The notes: generated by a model from the letters alone, not told the origin. DNA of 64,000 bases from Acidobacteriota bacterium (GCA_018000455.1 JAGNJW010000005.1:124001-188000); one strand, 5' to 3'. Positions 46,153-57,539 are shown, counted from the stretch's first letter. Made by a program: numbers and translations.

Positions 46153-47324
46153 CCACTCGTGCCAGTCACGGTCCGGCGACGCGCCTGATTCACGCCGGTG
46201 AGCGGCCACCCGCCGCCGCGTCACTCACCGTCCCGATTTATGCGACGAGCACCTTCGTCTTCGACTCGGCGTCCGACGTCGAGGCCTACGCGGCCGGGAC
46301 GAAGCCGGCATATCTCTACAGCCGTTACGACAATCCCACGGTGGTCGCCACCGAAGCCAAACTGGCCGAGGTCGACGGCGCCGAGGCGTCGCTGGTCTTC
46401 GCCTCGGGCATGGCAGCGATCTCGACGGCCGTCTTCGGGCTGCTCGAGGCCGGCGACGAAGTGGTGTGCTGCGCCGCGATTTACGGCGGCACGTTCCATC
46501 TGTTGACGAGCCTCGCCTCACGCTTCGGGGTGACGGCACGATTCGCCTCGCTCGACGAGTTCCGCACTCCGGCCGCCGTCATCGGTCCCAAGACCAAGAT
46601 GGTGTGGTTCGAGTCGCCGATCAATCCGACACTGCGCGTCATCGACGTCGCCGCGGTGGCGGCGGCCAGCCGCGCCGCCGGCGTGCTGTCGGTCATGGAC
46701 AACACCTTCGCGTCACCACTCAACCAGCCGGTGCTGGCCATGGGCGTGGACCTCTCGATGCAGAGCGTCACCAAGTACCTGAACGGCCACAGCGATGTCA
46801 CCGGCGGCGTGCTGTCGGGCCGCGCCGGCCTCATCGGCCGGCTGGCCAAGACGCGCCGGCTGCTGGGCGGCATCCTCGACCCGCAATCGGCCTACGCACT
46901 CGGTCGCGGCCTCAAGACCCTGACGTTGCGCGTCGCCCGCCACAACGAGACCGCCCTGGCCCTCGCACAGGCGCTGGAGGGCCACCCGGCGCTTGCCGCC
47001 GTCCACTACCCGGGCCTGGCCTCCCATCCAGACCACCCCGTTGCCCGGGCCCAGATGACGGGATTCGGCGGCATGATCTGCCTTGACCTCGCTGGCGGAC
47101 AGCCGGCCGCGTTTCGCGCCTTCGATCGGCTGCAGGTGGTCCAGCGGGCGGCGAGCCTGGGCGGCGTCGAGAGCTTGTGCAGCCTGCCGATCCTCACTTC
47201 ACAGTTCGGCCTGAGCGACGATGCGCTGGCGCGCGCCGGCGTCACCCGCGGCATGATGCGGCTGTCGGTCGGTCTCGAAGACGTCGACGATCTCATCGCC
47301 GACCTGCAACAGGCGATCGGGTAA
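46149..47324 (+). CDS. Cystathionine gamma-synthase/lyase family PLP enzyme
   Basis: A 391-residue fold-type I PLP enzyme of Cys/Met metabolism. PLP binds Lys209 in SVTKYLNGHSD. The YSRYDNPT motif (57-64), SGMAA near 86 and the Asp in VMDNTFASP are all typical. The member could be cystathionine gamma-synthase, gamma-lyase, beta-lyase or methionine gamma-lyase; sequence motifs do not separate these securely. It overlaps the patatin-like gene by 4 bases and is probably co-translated with it. Confidence 0.92.
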   Translation: MTTRASHGPATRLIHAGERPPAAASLTVPIYATSTFVFDSASDVEAYAAGTKPAYLYSRYDNPTVVATEAKLAEVDGAEASLVFASGMAAISTAVFGLLEAGDEVVCCAAIYGGTFHLLTSLASRFGVTARFASLDEFRTPAAVIGPKTKMVWFESPINPTLRVIDVAAVAAASRAAGVLSVMDNTFASPLNQPVLAMGVDLSMQSVTKYLNGHSDVTGGVLSGRAGLIGRLAKTRRLLGGILDPQSAYALGRGLKTLTLRVARHNETALALAQALEGHPALAAVHYPGLASHPDHPVARAQMTGFGGMICLDLAGGQPAAFRAFDRLQVVQRAASLGGVESLCSLPILTSQFGLSDDALARAGVTRGMMRLSVGLEDVDDLIADLQQAIG

Positions 47325-47340
47325 CGGCGAAGGGGCGCCT

Positions 47341-48804
47341 CTAGCGCTCCTTCTTGCCGTTCAGCTCGTGCAGGAAGCCGAGCACGAGGTCGAGCATCCG
47401 CTGATTGATACGGTTGCCCTCGTGCACGCCGAACTTCGTCTGGAAAGCCTCGAGCGGCACCACGGCCTTGGCCATCGTCCGGTGTCCGCCGGCGCTGCCG
47501 ATGTCGTTGAACCAGCGCCGCACGAAATCTCCCGCATTGCGTGAGTAGCCGAGGTTGCGCACCGAGATGACCATCTGGTCGTTGACCACACCCGACACCA
47601 CCGTCCACTGCACGTCTTCGAGCTGCAGGTAGAAGTCCGCCACGTAGGGGATGAAGTCGTCGCGCGGCGGCTCTCCGAGGAAAGCACAGAACACGCGCTC
47701 GACCATCCGGCCCTGCTGCCAGGCCTTGATGACGAAATCGAGGCGTTCGCGCGTGATTTCGGCGCCCTCCATCTTGCGAATGAGGCTGGCATCGGCCAGC
47801 GGATAGAGGAACGAGAAAGCATCGAGGTCGGCGCGGTTGGCCTGCCGGTTGAAGAACAGGGTGTCGGACTTGATGGCGTAGAGCATCGCCGTCGCCGTGC
47901 GCTCCGAGATGTCGAGGTCGACGGCCTGCAGATGCTCGGTCAAGATGGTCGAGGTCGAGCCGTAGTCGGGCCGGATATCCTTGAAGACCGCGGTGTAGCC
48001 GCTGGTTTCAGGATGATGATCGACGACCAGGTCGACATGACGCAGCGCCTCACCGAAATAATGCGGCTGCACGTCGACCAGCGCGATCTTTTCGAACGAG
48101 CCGAACTGCTCGGCCGTCACCTGCTCGACGCCGATCTCGAGCAGCTTCAGCATCCGCAGGTTCTCGGGCCGCGCGACCGGCTGCATCGTGCCGATGATTG
48201 CGGTCTGCTTGGTACGGCGAAGCAGGGTGCGCAGGGCGAGGCCGCTGGCGATCGCATCAGGATCCGGATCGTGATGCGTCAGGATGAGCACACGGTCGGC
48301 GTCGCTGAAGTAGCGCTGATACTGCTGCACCTTCTGCCGCGTGACCGAGCGGTTGAGTTCCGCCGACAGCCGCGACTCGACCAGTTCGGCCAGTGTGATG
48401 TTGGTGAGCTCCGGAAAGTCCGCTCGAAACGCGGCGGCACGCTTGTCGTCTTCCGCGCCGAGCGTGCCCAGGAGGTAGACGAGCACGCCGCCGGCATCGC
48501 GCACCGCGTCGAGCACCTTCGGCAGGTTGCGCTGGTGCGCATCCTCGATGATGACCGACGTCGTGGGCAGCAGGCCGGCCTTGACGTAGGTGTCGACGCG
48601 CTTCGGGTCGACCGTTACGACGGTGGCCCCGGCGTCGTGGAGGCGCTTGGCGAGCACCTTGCTCTCGACCAGGAACTCGATCTCGACCCGCGGACTCAGC
48701 ACGGCGTGCAGAAGGCGCCCCACGAGTTCGGTCTGGCAGACGGCCAGGCACCTCATCGAGGGCAGTCCGTTGGTGTCGGCGTCGGTGACATCTGCGTCAA
48801 CCAC
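47341..48804 (-). CDS. DHH phosphoesterase with N-terminal TrkA-N-like domain
   Basis: Two domains: an N-terminal Rossmann/TrkA-N-like part (about 130 residues) and a DHH/DHHA1 phosphoesterase. The DHH part shows [27 protein letters not shown] and the DHHA1 GGH motif in [12 protein letters not shown]. Related proteins are nanoRNases or cyclic-dinucleotide phosphodiesterases. The longest frame starts at GTG 48804, only 2 bases after a TATAAT box. ATG 48756 (MRCLAVC, 471 residues) fits transcription better and starts the conserved fold. Confidence 0.85.
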   Translation of the reverse strand: MVDADVTDADTNGLPSMRCLAVCQTELVGRLLHAVLSPRVEIEFLVESKVLAKRLHDAGATVVTVDPKRVDTYVKAGLLPTTSVIIEDAHQRNLPKVLDAVRDAGGVLVYLLGTLGAEDDKRAAAFRADFPELTNITLAELVESRLSAELNRSVTRQKVQQYQRYFSDADRVLILTHHDPDPDAIASGLALRTLLRRTKQTAIIGTMQPVARPENLRMLKLLEIGVEQVTAEQFGSFEKIALVDVQPHYFGEALRHVDLVVDHHPETSGYTAVFKDIRPDYGSTSTILTEHLQAVDLDISERTATAMLYAIKSDTLFFNRQANRADLDAFSFLYPLADASLIRKMEGAEITRERLDFVIKAWQQGRMVERVFCAFLGEPPRDDFIPYVADFYLQLEDVQWTVVSGVVNDQMVISVRNLGYSRNAGDFVRRWFNDIGSAGGHRTMAKAVVPLEAFQTKFGVHEGNRINQRMLDLVLGFLHELNGKKER

Positions 48805-48806
48805 CC

Positions 48807-48812
48807 ATTATA
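48807..48812 (-). promoter_or_regulatory. -10 box of the DHH phosphoesterase gene
   Basis: A perfect TATAAT on the minus strand. A transcript starting about 7 bases downstream would exclude GTG 48804 but include ATG 48756, which argues for the shorter protein. No -35 is visible. The rest of the 137-base gap to uvrB holds TACGAT at 48879-48884 as a possible plus-strand -10 for uvrB. Confidence 0.5.
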
Positions 48813-48941
48813 GCGCCGCGCCGTCTGGCACCAGCGCAACATCGCCTGCCGCGCGGGTTTGCACGGGACTGCCTGTGGTACGATCCTCGGGTCTGCGCCG
48901 GCCGACGCCTGCTTCTGGGCGGCGGCCGTGAGGCCATCTGC

Positions 48942-50953
<2,012 letters not shown>

Positions 50954-50957
<4 letters not shown>

Positions 50958-51724
50958 CGGCGTTCACGGAGTGGTTGAAGCGCGCGCTGCTCGAGGTGCA
51001 GGAGTACACCAGGCTCGCCGGTGCCACTGCCCGCGGCGCGGTATCGCGTCCGTTCTACTGGCACGACTTCGTCGAGCAGCTCGATGTCATCGGCATGGGC
51101 TCGATGACCGTCGTCGTCCTGACCGGCCTCTTCACCGGTGCCGTGCTGGCACTTCAGATGGGCTTCACCCTCGATCAGTTCGGCGCCCGCCCCTTCGTGG
51201 GACGCCTGGTGAGCGCCTCGATGATCAAGGAGCTCGGCCCGGTGCTCACGGCCCTGATGCTGGCCGGGCGCGTCAGCTCCGGCATCGCCGCCGAGATCGG
51301 TTCGATGGTGGTGACCGAGCAGGTGAACGCGTTGCGTGCCCTCGGCACCGATCCGGTGCGCAAGCTCGTGGTGCCGCGTGTGCTCGCCGGCATCCTCATG
51401 ACCCCGGTGCTCACCGTCATCGCCAACACCGTCGGCCTGCTCGGCGGCTGGGTCGTCTCGGTTCAGAATCTACGGGTCGCCTCCGGTGTCTACTGGTCGG
51501 CTGTCGTCGACGGCCTGTTCATCGAGGACGTCTGGATGGGACTGCTCAAGCCGTTCTTTCTCGGGTTCATCATCGTCACGGTCGGCTGCCACGTCGGGCT
51601 CAGGACGAGCGGCGGCACCCAGGGCGTCGGACGCGCCACCACCAACGCCGTGGTGGCGGCCTCGGTAGGCGTCATTGCGATGGATTTCTTCGCCACGCAG
51701 CTGTTGCTGGAGCTGCTCTTCTGA
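50954..51724 (+). CDS. mlaE: MlaE-type ABC transporter permease
   Basis: A 256-residue permease of the MCE/Mla phospholipid transport system, with five to six hydrophobic helices and the family block [20 protein letters not shown] near residue 90, followed by [19 protein letters not shown]. It forms the inner-membrane channel that works with MlaF and the MCE protein MlaD, next in line. ATG 50954 overlaps the uvrB stop, and its own stop overlaps mlaF. Confidence 0.94.
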
Positions 51725-52569
51725 TGATGCCGGTTAGCGATGCGCTGCGCGGGCCCGCGAAGGGTCGACCCGGCGAAGTCCCGATCATCGAGTTCGACGA
51801 CGTGCGCCTGGCGTTCGACGACAAGGTGGTGCTCGACGGCATCGGCTTCAAGGTCTACGCCGGATTCACCAAGATCTTCATCGGTGCGAGCGGGTCCGGG
51901 AAGTCGACGGTGCTGAAGCTGATTCTTGGCCTGCTGGCGCCGGATTCAGGGCGCATCTGGGTACACGGCCAACAGATCGAGCACATGACGGAGAATGAGC
52001 TCCTGGCGGTACGCGATCACACGGGCATGGTGTTCCAGGAAGGCGCGCTGTTCGACTCGCTCACGGTGGGCGAGAACGTGGGCTTCAAGCTCTACGAAGA
52101 GACCGACATGCCGCTCGCCGACGTCCGGGCCCGGGTCGAGGAGGTATTGGGATTCGTCGAACTCGGGCCATACATCGACCGCAAGCCGTCTGAGCTCTCA
52201 GGCGGCCAGCGGCGCCGGGTGGCGATTGCCCGCGCCATGGCCTTCAAGCCGAAGCTCCTCTTGTACGATGAACCGACGACCGGCCTCGACCCGATGACGG
52301 CACTGACCGTGGATGCCGAGATCATCAAGCTTCGCGACCTCGAAAACGTCACGACGGTGCTCGTCACGCACCAGCTGCGTGACGCCTTCTACATCGCGAC
52401 GCATGTCGCGACGCGGTCTGCCCGGGGCCACGTCATCGCCAGCGCGTCACAGGCCAAGATCGAAGAAGCGGACTTCGTGATGCTGCGTAGCGGCAAGATC
52501 GTGTTCGAGGGCTCGGCCGACGAGCTGCGATCCGCGACCGATCCGTATCTGCAGGCGTTCCTGTCGTAG
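51724..52569 (+). CDS. mlaF: MlaF-type ABC transporter ATPase
   Basis: A 281-residue ATPase powering the Mla-type transporter. Walker A is GASGSGKST, the Q-loop is in VFQEGALFDSLTV, the ABC signature is LSGGQRRRVAIARA, and Walker B is LLYDEPTTGLDP. The start ATG 51724 overlaps the mlaE stop (TGATG); ATG 51727 is adjacent. The first 20 residues form a short extension before the fold begins. Confidence 0.95.
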   Translation: MMPVSDALRGPAKGRPGEVPIIEFDDVRLAFDDKVVLDGIGFKVYAGFTKIFIGASGSGKSTVLKLILGLLAPDSGRIWVHGQQIEHMTENELLAVRDHTGMVFQEGALFDSLTVGENVGFKLYEETDMPLADVRARVEEVLGFVELGPYIDRKPSELSGGQRRRVAIARAMAFKPKLLLYDEPTTGLDPMTALTVDAEIIKLRDLENVTTVLVTHQLRDAFYIATHVATRSARGHVIASASQAKIEEADFVMLRSGKIVFEGSADELRSATDPYLQAFLS

Positions 52570-52581
52570 GAGATTGAAGAG

Positions 52582-53622
52582 ATGCCGCGTACGCGTTCCC
52601 TGGCATGGTCGGAATTGAAGATCGGCATCATCACCGTGTTCTCGCTGGCCATGGCCGCCGGGCTGGTGCTGGCGGTGGGTGGCGCCGGCGGCTTCTTCTG
52701 GCAGCGCTATCCGCTCAAGACGCGGTTCCCGAACATCGCCACCGTGAAGAGCGGAACACCGGTGCGGGTCGCCGGCATCGAGATGGGTGTGGTGAGCCAG
52801 GTGCACCTCGACGGCGACGGCGTCGAGGTCTGGCTGGAGGTCGCCAACGAGGTGAGGCCGCTCATCACCAACAGGTCCCTGGCCGTCATCGGGTCGATTT
52901 CGCTGCTCGGCGAAGGGGCCGTCGACATCACGCCGACGCCGGGCGGCACACCGATTCCTGAGTGGGGCTACGTGCCCTCGGGCATCGACCCGGCCTCGAT
53001 TGCGGCCTTGTCGGCCGTGGCCGGCCACGGCCTCGACGAGACCACGCGGCTGCTGGCAGATCTGCGGGCGGGCAAGGGTACTGTGGGGCGCCTGTTCACG
53101 GATGATGCGGCCTACCTGGAGCTGACCGCGCTCATGGCCTCGGCCACGCGGGTCACCGAGGCGGTTGATCGCGGGCGGGGAAGCCTGGGGCGCCTCGTGA
53201 AGGACCCGGCGGTCTACAACGAACTGGTGGCCTCGACCTCGGCGCTCAACGCGATCACCGCCAAGGTCGCGCGCGGGGAGGGGAGCCTGGGCGCCCTGGT
53301 GCACGATCCGGCGCTGGCGAAGTCGGCGACGCAGGCGGCCTCGAACCTCGAGTCCATCACCGGCGGGCTGGCGCGCGGCGAAGGGACGGTCGGCAAGCTG
53401 CTGACCGACGAACAGCTCTTCACCCGCCTCAGCTCGACTGCCACCCGGCTGGACGACATCTCCGCCCGGCTGGCGTCCGGTCAGGGCACGGCCGGGATGC
53501 TTCTGCAGGACCGGCAGCTTTATGAGAACATGAGTGCTGCGGTCACCGAGTTGCGAGGACTCGTTTCGGATATCCGCAAGGATCCCAAGAAATATCTCAA
53601 CGTGAAGGTCAGCCTGTTCTGA
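52582..53622 (+). CDS. mlaD: MCE-domain lipid transport protein with five 34-residue repeats
   Basis: A 346-residue periplasmic substrate-binding component. One N-terminal transmembrane helix (about 14-34) is followed by the MCE domain (about 43-125, FPNIATVKSGTPVRVAGIEMGVV-type core). The C-terminal half carries five tandem units with the core G-x-G-[ST]-x-G-x-L-x-x-D. They begin at Gly164, 198, 232, 266 and 300, an exact 34-residue period. Helical repeats in MCE proteins build a tunnel or needle. Good AGGAG before ATG 52582. Confidence 0.93.
   Translation: MPRTRSLAWSELKIGIITVFSLAMAAGLVLAVGGAGGFFWQRYPLKTRFPNIATVKSGTPVRVAGIEMGVVSQVHLDGDGVEVWLEVANEVRPLITNRSLAVIGSISLLGEGAVDITPTPGGTPIPEWGYVPSGIDPASIAALSAVAGHGLDETTRLLADLRAGKGTVGRLFTDDAAYLELTALMASATRVTEAVDRGRGSLGRLVKDPAVYNELVASTSALNAITAKVARGEGSLGALVHDPALAKSATQAASNLESITGGLARGEGTVGKLLTDEQLFTRLSSTATRLDDISARLASGQGTAGMLLQDRQLYENMSAAVTELRGLVSDIRKDPKKYLNVKVSLF
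53068..53577 (+). repeat. Five in-frame 102-base repeat units in mlaD
   Basis: The coding units for the 34-residue protein repeats are 102 bases each. Protein-level identity is concentrated in GxG[ST]xGxLxxD, while DNA identity is low. This indicates an old duplication kept by selection on the protein. Confidence 0.75.
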
Positions 53623-53647
53623 TCGCGTGGGGCCTAGGAGGAGTGTG

Positions 53648-53935
53648 ATGTCGAGAGATACCAACGGTGGCGGATCGGTGATGCTGGCCTTCCTGCTCGG
53701 CGCGGTGGCCGGGGCGTCGGTGGCGTTGCTCTACGCGCCGGCGACGGGTGACGAGACGCGCGAGTACCTCGGTCGGCGCGCCCGCGAGAGTCGCGACAAG
53801 GCCCGCGACGCCGCCCGTGATGCGAGCGACCAGGGTCGCGAGTTCTATCAGCGCAACCGCGACAGCGTGACGAGCGCCATCGAGCGAGGCCGCGAGGCTT
53901 TCCAGCAGGCGCGTGAAGAAGGGCGCAACGCGTGA
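53648..53935 (+). CDS. YtxH-like small envelope protein
   Basis: A 95-residue protein with one N-terminal hydrophobic segment containing the YtxH-type signature GAVAGASVALLYAPATGDETRE, followed by a charged Arg/Asp/Glu-rich helical tail. ATG 53648 has AGGAG 7 bases upstream. Function is unknown; such proteins are often stress- or envelope-associated. The 3' end overlaps the next gene by 4 bases. Confidence 0.8.
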   Translation: MSRDTNGGGSVMLAFLLGAVAGASVALLYAPATGDETREYLGRRARESRDKARDAARDASDQGREFYQRNRDSVTSAIERGREAFQQAREEGRNA

Positions 53936-54363
53936 CCGACGTCTGGCTGGCCATCATCGCCCTGGCGGTCGCCGTGATGGCGGCCATTCAGGTTGGTGCG
54001 ATCGTGCTCGGCCTGCGTCTCGCCCGCCGCGTCGACCACCTCACGACCAAGATCGAGCACGACATCCAACCACTCATCCAGAACCTCACGGACGTCACCG
54101 CGGAAGCGCGGCGGGCAACGGCCCTGGCAACGGCGCAGGTCGAGCGTGCCGATCGTCTGTTTGGCGACCTGGCCGTCACCGCCGAGCGCACGGTGGCGGT
54201 GGCGTCGGAGTTCGTGCGCGGACCGGCGCGCAACGGGCTGGCGCTCGTGACGGCGGCCCGGGCGGCGTTCTCGGCTTTCCGCGAGCTGCAGAACGCCTCA
54301 CGGCGGCGTCGGGCCTACAAGTCATCTGCGCCTGAGGACGAAGAATCGCTCTTCATCGGTTGA
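53932..54363 (+). CDS. DUF948-like single-pass membrane protein
   Basis: A 143-residue protein with one N-terminal transmembrane helix (about 5-27) followed by a long amphipathic helix (about 30-115) rich in heptad-like A/V/L and R/E. It resembles DUF948-type or methyl-accepting-like coiled-coil proteins. It has no catalytic motif. GTG 53932 overlaps the YtxH-like gene stop. Probably part of the same envelope transcript as mlaEFD. Confidence 0.65.
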   Translation: MTDVWLAIIALAVAVMAAIQVGAIVLGLRLARRVDHLTTKIEHDIQPLIQNLTDVTAEARRATALATAQVERADRLFGDLAVTAERTVAVASEFVRGPARNGLALVTAARAAFSAFRELQNASRRRRAYKSSAPEDEESLFIG

Positions 54364-54401
54364 CCGGCACGCGCCGCACGTGGCGCCAGGAGTCAGTGGG
54401 C

Positions 54402-54950
54402 ATGCATGGATTGAATCAGCTTGTCAGGTGGCTCATCGTCGCGCTCGCGACCGTGGCTGTCACGGCGCAGCCTGTGTGGGCCCAGGAGCCGAAGTCGGCG
54501 GCCGGGGCGAAGGAGCTGGCGCAGTTGCTGGCTGCGAAGAAGCTGGATGCGGTGGCGGTTCGAGCGCCTGACTCGAGCGACACCTTCCTGGCCGCGCTGG
54601 TCTTCCCCTCGCAGATCATCGTGGTCTCGGCCCAGTATGCCGCGCCGCCCCTTCTCAACGAGAAGCTCGCCCGCTCCGAGTACCGCGACGTCTACATCGA
54701 GTTGAACAGCGCCTCGGTCGTCGAGTCGCGTTTCTTCGTCACCGACATCGGCGCCGATGGCGTTCGCCCGAAGCGCGCCAGGCGCGACGATCCGTTCGAC
54801 ACGCGCGATGCGGGGGGCGAGGCGTTCAACTTCGACGGCAATTGGCGCGAAGACAAGATGTCCGAAGCCGACTACATGAAGGTCTATGCCGAGACCGACG
54901 AGCGGTACGCGCGGATTCTCGCGGCACTGCTGGGGGAAGCGAAGAAGTAG
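54402..54950 (+). CDS. Secreted hypothetical protein
   Basis: A 182-residue protein with a clear signal peptide (basic start, hydrophobic core, cleavage probably after VWAQ near residue 28). I chose ATG 54402 because AGGAG lies 9 bases upstream; the longer frame from TTG 54360 would spoil the signal peptide. The mature part is mixed alpha/beta with a charged Asp/Arg-rich middle (RARRDDPFDTRD). No known domain is recognised. It follows the envelope transport genes and is probably periplasmic. Confidence 0.7.
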   Translation: MHGLNQLVRWLIVALATVAVTAQPVWAQEPKSAAGAKELAQLLAAKKLDAVAVRAPDSSDTFLAALVFPSQIIVVSAQYAAPPLLNEKLARSEYRDVYIELNSASVVESRFFVTDIGADGVRPKRARRDDPFDTRDAGGEAFNFDGNWREDKMSEADYMKVYAETDERYARILAALLGEAKK

Positions 54951-54955
54951 CGCGC

Positions 54956-55669
54956 GTGCCGGTGCGCATCGTCGATCGCACGCCCGGCGCCGTCGTGGTC
55001 GTCAAACCGGCCGGTCTGGCCAGCGAGCTGCCTCGAGATCCGACCGCCGATTCGTTGTTGCGGCGGCTCGCACGCGGCGGCGACGTCGACCTGAAGCTCG
55101 TGCATCGTCTCGACGCGCCCGCTTGTGGCCTGGTGCTCGTCGCGCGCTCGAAGGGCGCCGCCGCTCACTACGCCCGCGAGATCGAGGCGCGCCGCTGGCT
55201 GAAGTGGTACGTCGCCCGCGTGCCGGTGCCGCTCGAGGCGGCCCGCCGCCTGGTCGGTGCGCACAAGGCCTTTCTGCGGACCCAAGGACGTCTGGCGGCC
55301 GTTGTCCGCTCTGGTGGCAGACCGTCGTTTCTTGACGTGGTGCTCGCCACCCCCGTGCCGGATGGCACCGGCGACAGCCACCTCCTGATCCAGCTCCGCA
55401 CCGGACGCTTCCATCAGATCCGCGCCATGCTGGCCAGTCTCGGCGCACCGCTCACGGGCGACGCGAGCTACGGAGGCGCGGGCGACCGGCCGCTGTACCT
55501 CGAGCACGTCGTCCTGGCCAGCTACGCCGACACGAGCGGCGCCTGGACCGTCTGGGAGGGCCCAGTTCACGCCGATCGCGAGGCGTGGACGGCGGAGCTC
55601 GCCGCCGCCGTTGCGGCGCACGCTGTCAGGGCGCGAACAGCACCGCCGCCACGCGATTCGGCTCCCTGA
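54956..55669 (+). CDS. RluA-family pseudouridine synthase
   Basis: A protein of about 237 residues that isomerises uridine to pseudouridine in rRNA or tRNA. The catalytic Asp is in LVHRLDAPACGL. The C-terminal TGRFHQIRAMLASLGAPLTGD block is diagnostic. The N-terminus starts directly at the catalytic domain with no S4 domain. The start is GTG 54956 (GTG 54962 is possible). It overlaps the convergent methylase gene by 44 bases. Confidence 0.88.
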   Translation: MPVRIVDRTPGAVVVVKPAGLASELPRDPTADSLLRRLARGGDVDLKLVHRLDAPACGLVLVARSKGAAAHYAREIEARRWLKWYVARVPVPLEAARRLVGAHKAFLRTQGRLAAVVRSGGRPSFLDVVLATPVPDGTGDSHLLIQLRTGRFHQIRAMLASLGAPLTGDASYGGAGDRPLYLEHVVLASYADTSGAWTVWEGPVHADREAWTAELAAAVAAHAVRARTAPPPRDSAP

Positions 55670-56642
55670 CATCGAGTGGCCACGGCGGCAGCGGCAACCA
55701 GCGCGGCGCTCGCGTGAGGGCGGCGCTCACAACGGCCCTGAGTGCGCCCGCCGCCGCGAGTTCGCGCGTGTTCGAGGCGGCGAACACGACGCCGCGGGGC
55801 GACAGGACGCCGACGGCGGCGGCGACCAGGGCGGGGTAGTCGTCGACGGCACGCCAGGCGTCGACGCCCCGGCGCCTGTTGGCAGCGCCAAAGGTCGGCG
55901 GGTCGAGGATCACGAGGTCGAAGCGCTCGTCCGGACGGCGGGCCGCCTGCGACAGAAACTCCATGGCGTGGCGACGCAGGAACCGCATCGGCGAGGCCTC
56001 GAGCCCGTTGAGCGCCAGGTTGCGTCGGCCCCACTCGAGATAACGACCAGAGACGTCCACGTTCGTGACGGCGGCACCCGCGGCGGCCAGCGGCACGGCA
56101 AAGGCGCAGGTGTAGGCAAACAGGTTGAGCGCCCGGTGAGGACGGCGGGCGGCAAGGGCCTGCCGATGCTCGCGGTGGTCGAGAAAGAGTCCGGTGGATA
56201 AGCCGTCGTACGGCCGCACCTCGAAGCGCGTGTCGTACTCCGTCACGACCAGCGTCTCGGGCAGCACCACACCCGCCCGTGGCGTGGCCACCGACGCTTC
56301 GCCCGGTAGGTCGCCGCCACGCCGGCTGCGGTCGCGTGCGAACGCCTTCACGTAGACCGCTGCGACGCCGCCGGGTGCGAGCACGTCGAGTACTACGGCG
56401 GCCATCTCAGTCACGGCCGCGTGAGAGAGCCGCAGGTCGTCGTGAACGTTCAAGACGGCGGCCGCGCCGTAGCGGTCGATGGAAACGCCCGGCGCGTTGT
56501 CGCCAGCGCCATCCAGCACGCGGTAGGCGGTGAGGTCGGGACGGTCGACGAGCGGGCCTCGCTGTCGCAGCGCCGCCTGCAGACTCCGCGCAAACTCCGC
56601 GGCGGAAAATGCGTCGAAGGACGAGTCAGCGGGCAGGACCAC
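55626..56642 (-). CDS. RlmI-like class I rRNA methyltransferase
   Basis: A 338-residue SAM-dependent methylase related to RlmI/RlmK (23S rRNA m5C1962 type). SAM motif I is in LNLFAYTCAFAVPLAAAGA, NVDVSGRYLEWGRRN follows, and the catalytic-type LVILDPPTFG is present. The N-terminal PUA-like part is short, making it about 55 residues shorter than E. coli RlmI. The exact target base is not determined by sequence. Confidence 0.85.
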   Translation of the reverse strand: MVLPADSSFDAFSAAEFARSLQAALRQRGPLVDRPDLTAYRVLDGAGDNAPGVSIDRYGAAAVLNVHDDLRLSHAAVTEMAAVVLDVLAPGGVAAVYVKAFARDRSRRGGDLPGEASVATPRAGVVLPETLVVTEYDTRFEVRPYDGLSTGLFLDHREHRQALAARRPHRALNLFAYTCAFAVPLAAAGAAVTNVDVSGRYLEWGRRNLALNGLEASPMRFLRRHAMEFLSQAARRPDERFDLVILDPPTFGAANRRRGVDAWRAVDDYPALVAAAVGVLSPRGVVFAASNTRELAAAGALRAVVSAALTRAPRWLPLPPWPLDVREPNRVAAVLFAP

Positions 56643-56712
56643 GGGCCCGCCATCGTAGCAAAGCCACGCCGGCGGGGTTCGGACTGGCGATCGCCGCTCG
56701 GTTGTCAGAGGG

Positions 56713-56787
56713 TGGTGCGCGCTCCAGGATTCGAACCTGGGACCCCCGCCGTGTGAAGGCGGTGCTCTACCGCTGAGCCAAGCGCGC
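56713..56787 (-). tRNA. tRNA-Val (anticodon CAC)
   Basis: A complete cloverleaf on the minus strand. The acceptor stem is GCGCGCT/AGCGCGC with discriminator A and encoded CCA. The D-arm contains GGCTCAGCGGTAGAGC. The anticodon stem is CCGCC/GGCGG with loop TTCACAC (anticodon CAC, reading GUG), and the T-arm contains GGTTCGAATCC. Total length is 75 bases including CCA. Confidence 0.97.
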
Positions 56788-56853
56788 GAGAAGGTGAGAC
56801 GAGCAGTTTACCCGTTAGCCCGGCCTTCGGCAACCGGCCGGCCCCTGCGATCG

Positions 56854-57474
56854 TCAGACCGTGCCAAACAGCCGATCGCCGAAATCGCCGAGGCCCGGCA
56901 CGATGAACTTGTGGGCGTTCAGCTCGCGGTCGACGGCCGGCGTGTAGATGGGCACGTCGGGGAAGCGTCGTTCGATGGCCGCGATGCCTTCTGGCGCGGC
57001 GACGATGCACACGAAGCGGATATCTCTGGCGCCGGCCGCACGCAACAGCTCGATCGACGCCACGGCGCTGCCACCAGTGGCGAGCATCGGATCGGTGACG
57101 AGCACCACGTCGTCGGCGAGATCGGGCGGCAGCTTGACGTAGTAGCGCATGGCCTGGGCGGTGGCCTCGTCGCGCTGCAGGCCGATATGGCCAACGCGTG
57201 CCGTTGGCAGCAGGTCCAGCACGCCGTCGATCATGCCGAGCCCGGCCCGCAACACCGGCACCAGGGTGACCCGAGCGCCGACGCGGCGCGCAAAGGCCGC
57301 GCCGAGCGGAGTCTCCACCGTGCCTTCAATCGTCGGCACGTCCTTGAGCACGTCGGCGGCGATGAGCAGTGACATCCGGCGCGCGACGCGGCGGAAGATG
57401 TCGGGCGGCGTCGACTGGTCGCGCAGCGTCGCCAGTGCGTCGTGCACGAATGGGTGGGTGATGAGGTGGACCAC
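56854..57474 (-). CDS. upp: Uracil phosphoribosyltransferase
   Basis: A 206-residue salvage enzyme forming UMP from uracil and PRPP. The PRPP loop is in VLVTDPMLATGGSA, and the uracil-binding C-terminus has VPGLGDFGDRLFGT. I chose GTG 57474, giving VVHLITHPFVHD, which matches the family; the frame is open upstream. A TATAAC box ends 10 bases before this GTG. It is divergent from the amidohydrolase gene. Confidence 0.94.
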   Translation of the reverse strand: MVHLITHPFVHDALATLRDQSTPPDIFRRVARRMSLLIAADVLKDVPTIEGTVETPLGAAFARRVGARVTLVPVLRAGLGMIDGVLDLLPTARVGHIGLQRDEATAQAMRYYVKLPPDLADDVVLVTDPMLATGGSAVASIELLRAAGARDIRFVCIVAAPEGIAAIERRFPDVPIYTPAVDRELNAHKFIVPGLGDFGDRLFGTV

Positions 57475-57484
57475 GGGTGGCGCA

Positions 57485-57533
57485 GTTATACCACGCGCCT
57501 CGCGCGGGCCGGGGGCAGCCAATCGCCTACAAT
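57485..57533. promoter_or_regulatory. Divergent -10 boxes between upp and the amidohydrolase
   Basis: On the minus strand TATAAC (57490-57485) stands 10 bases before the upp GTG. On the plus strand TACAAT (57528-57533) stands 6 bases before ATG 57540. No -35 or Shine-Dalgarno accompanies either. The arrangement repeats the short-leader pattern seen elsewhere in the window. Confidence 0.5.
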
Positions 57534-57539
57534 CACGCG

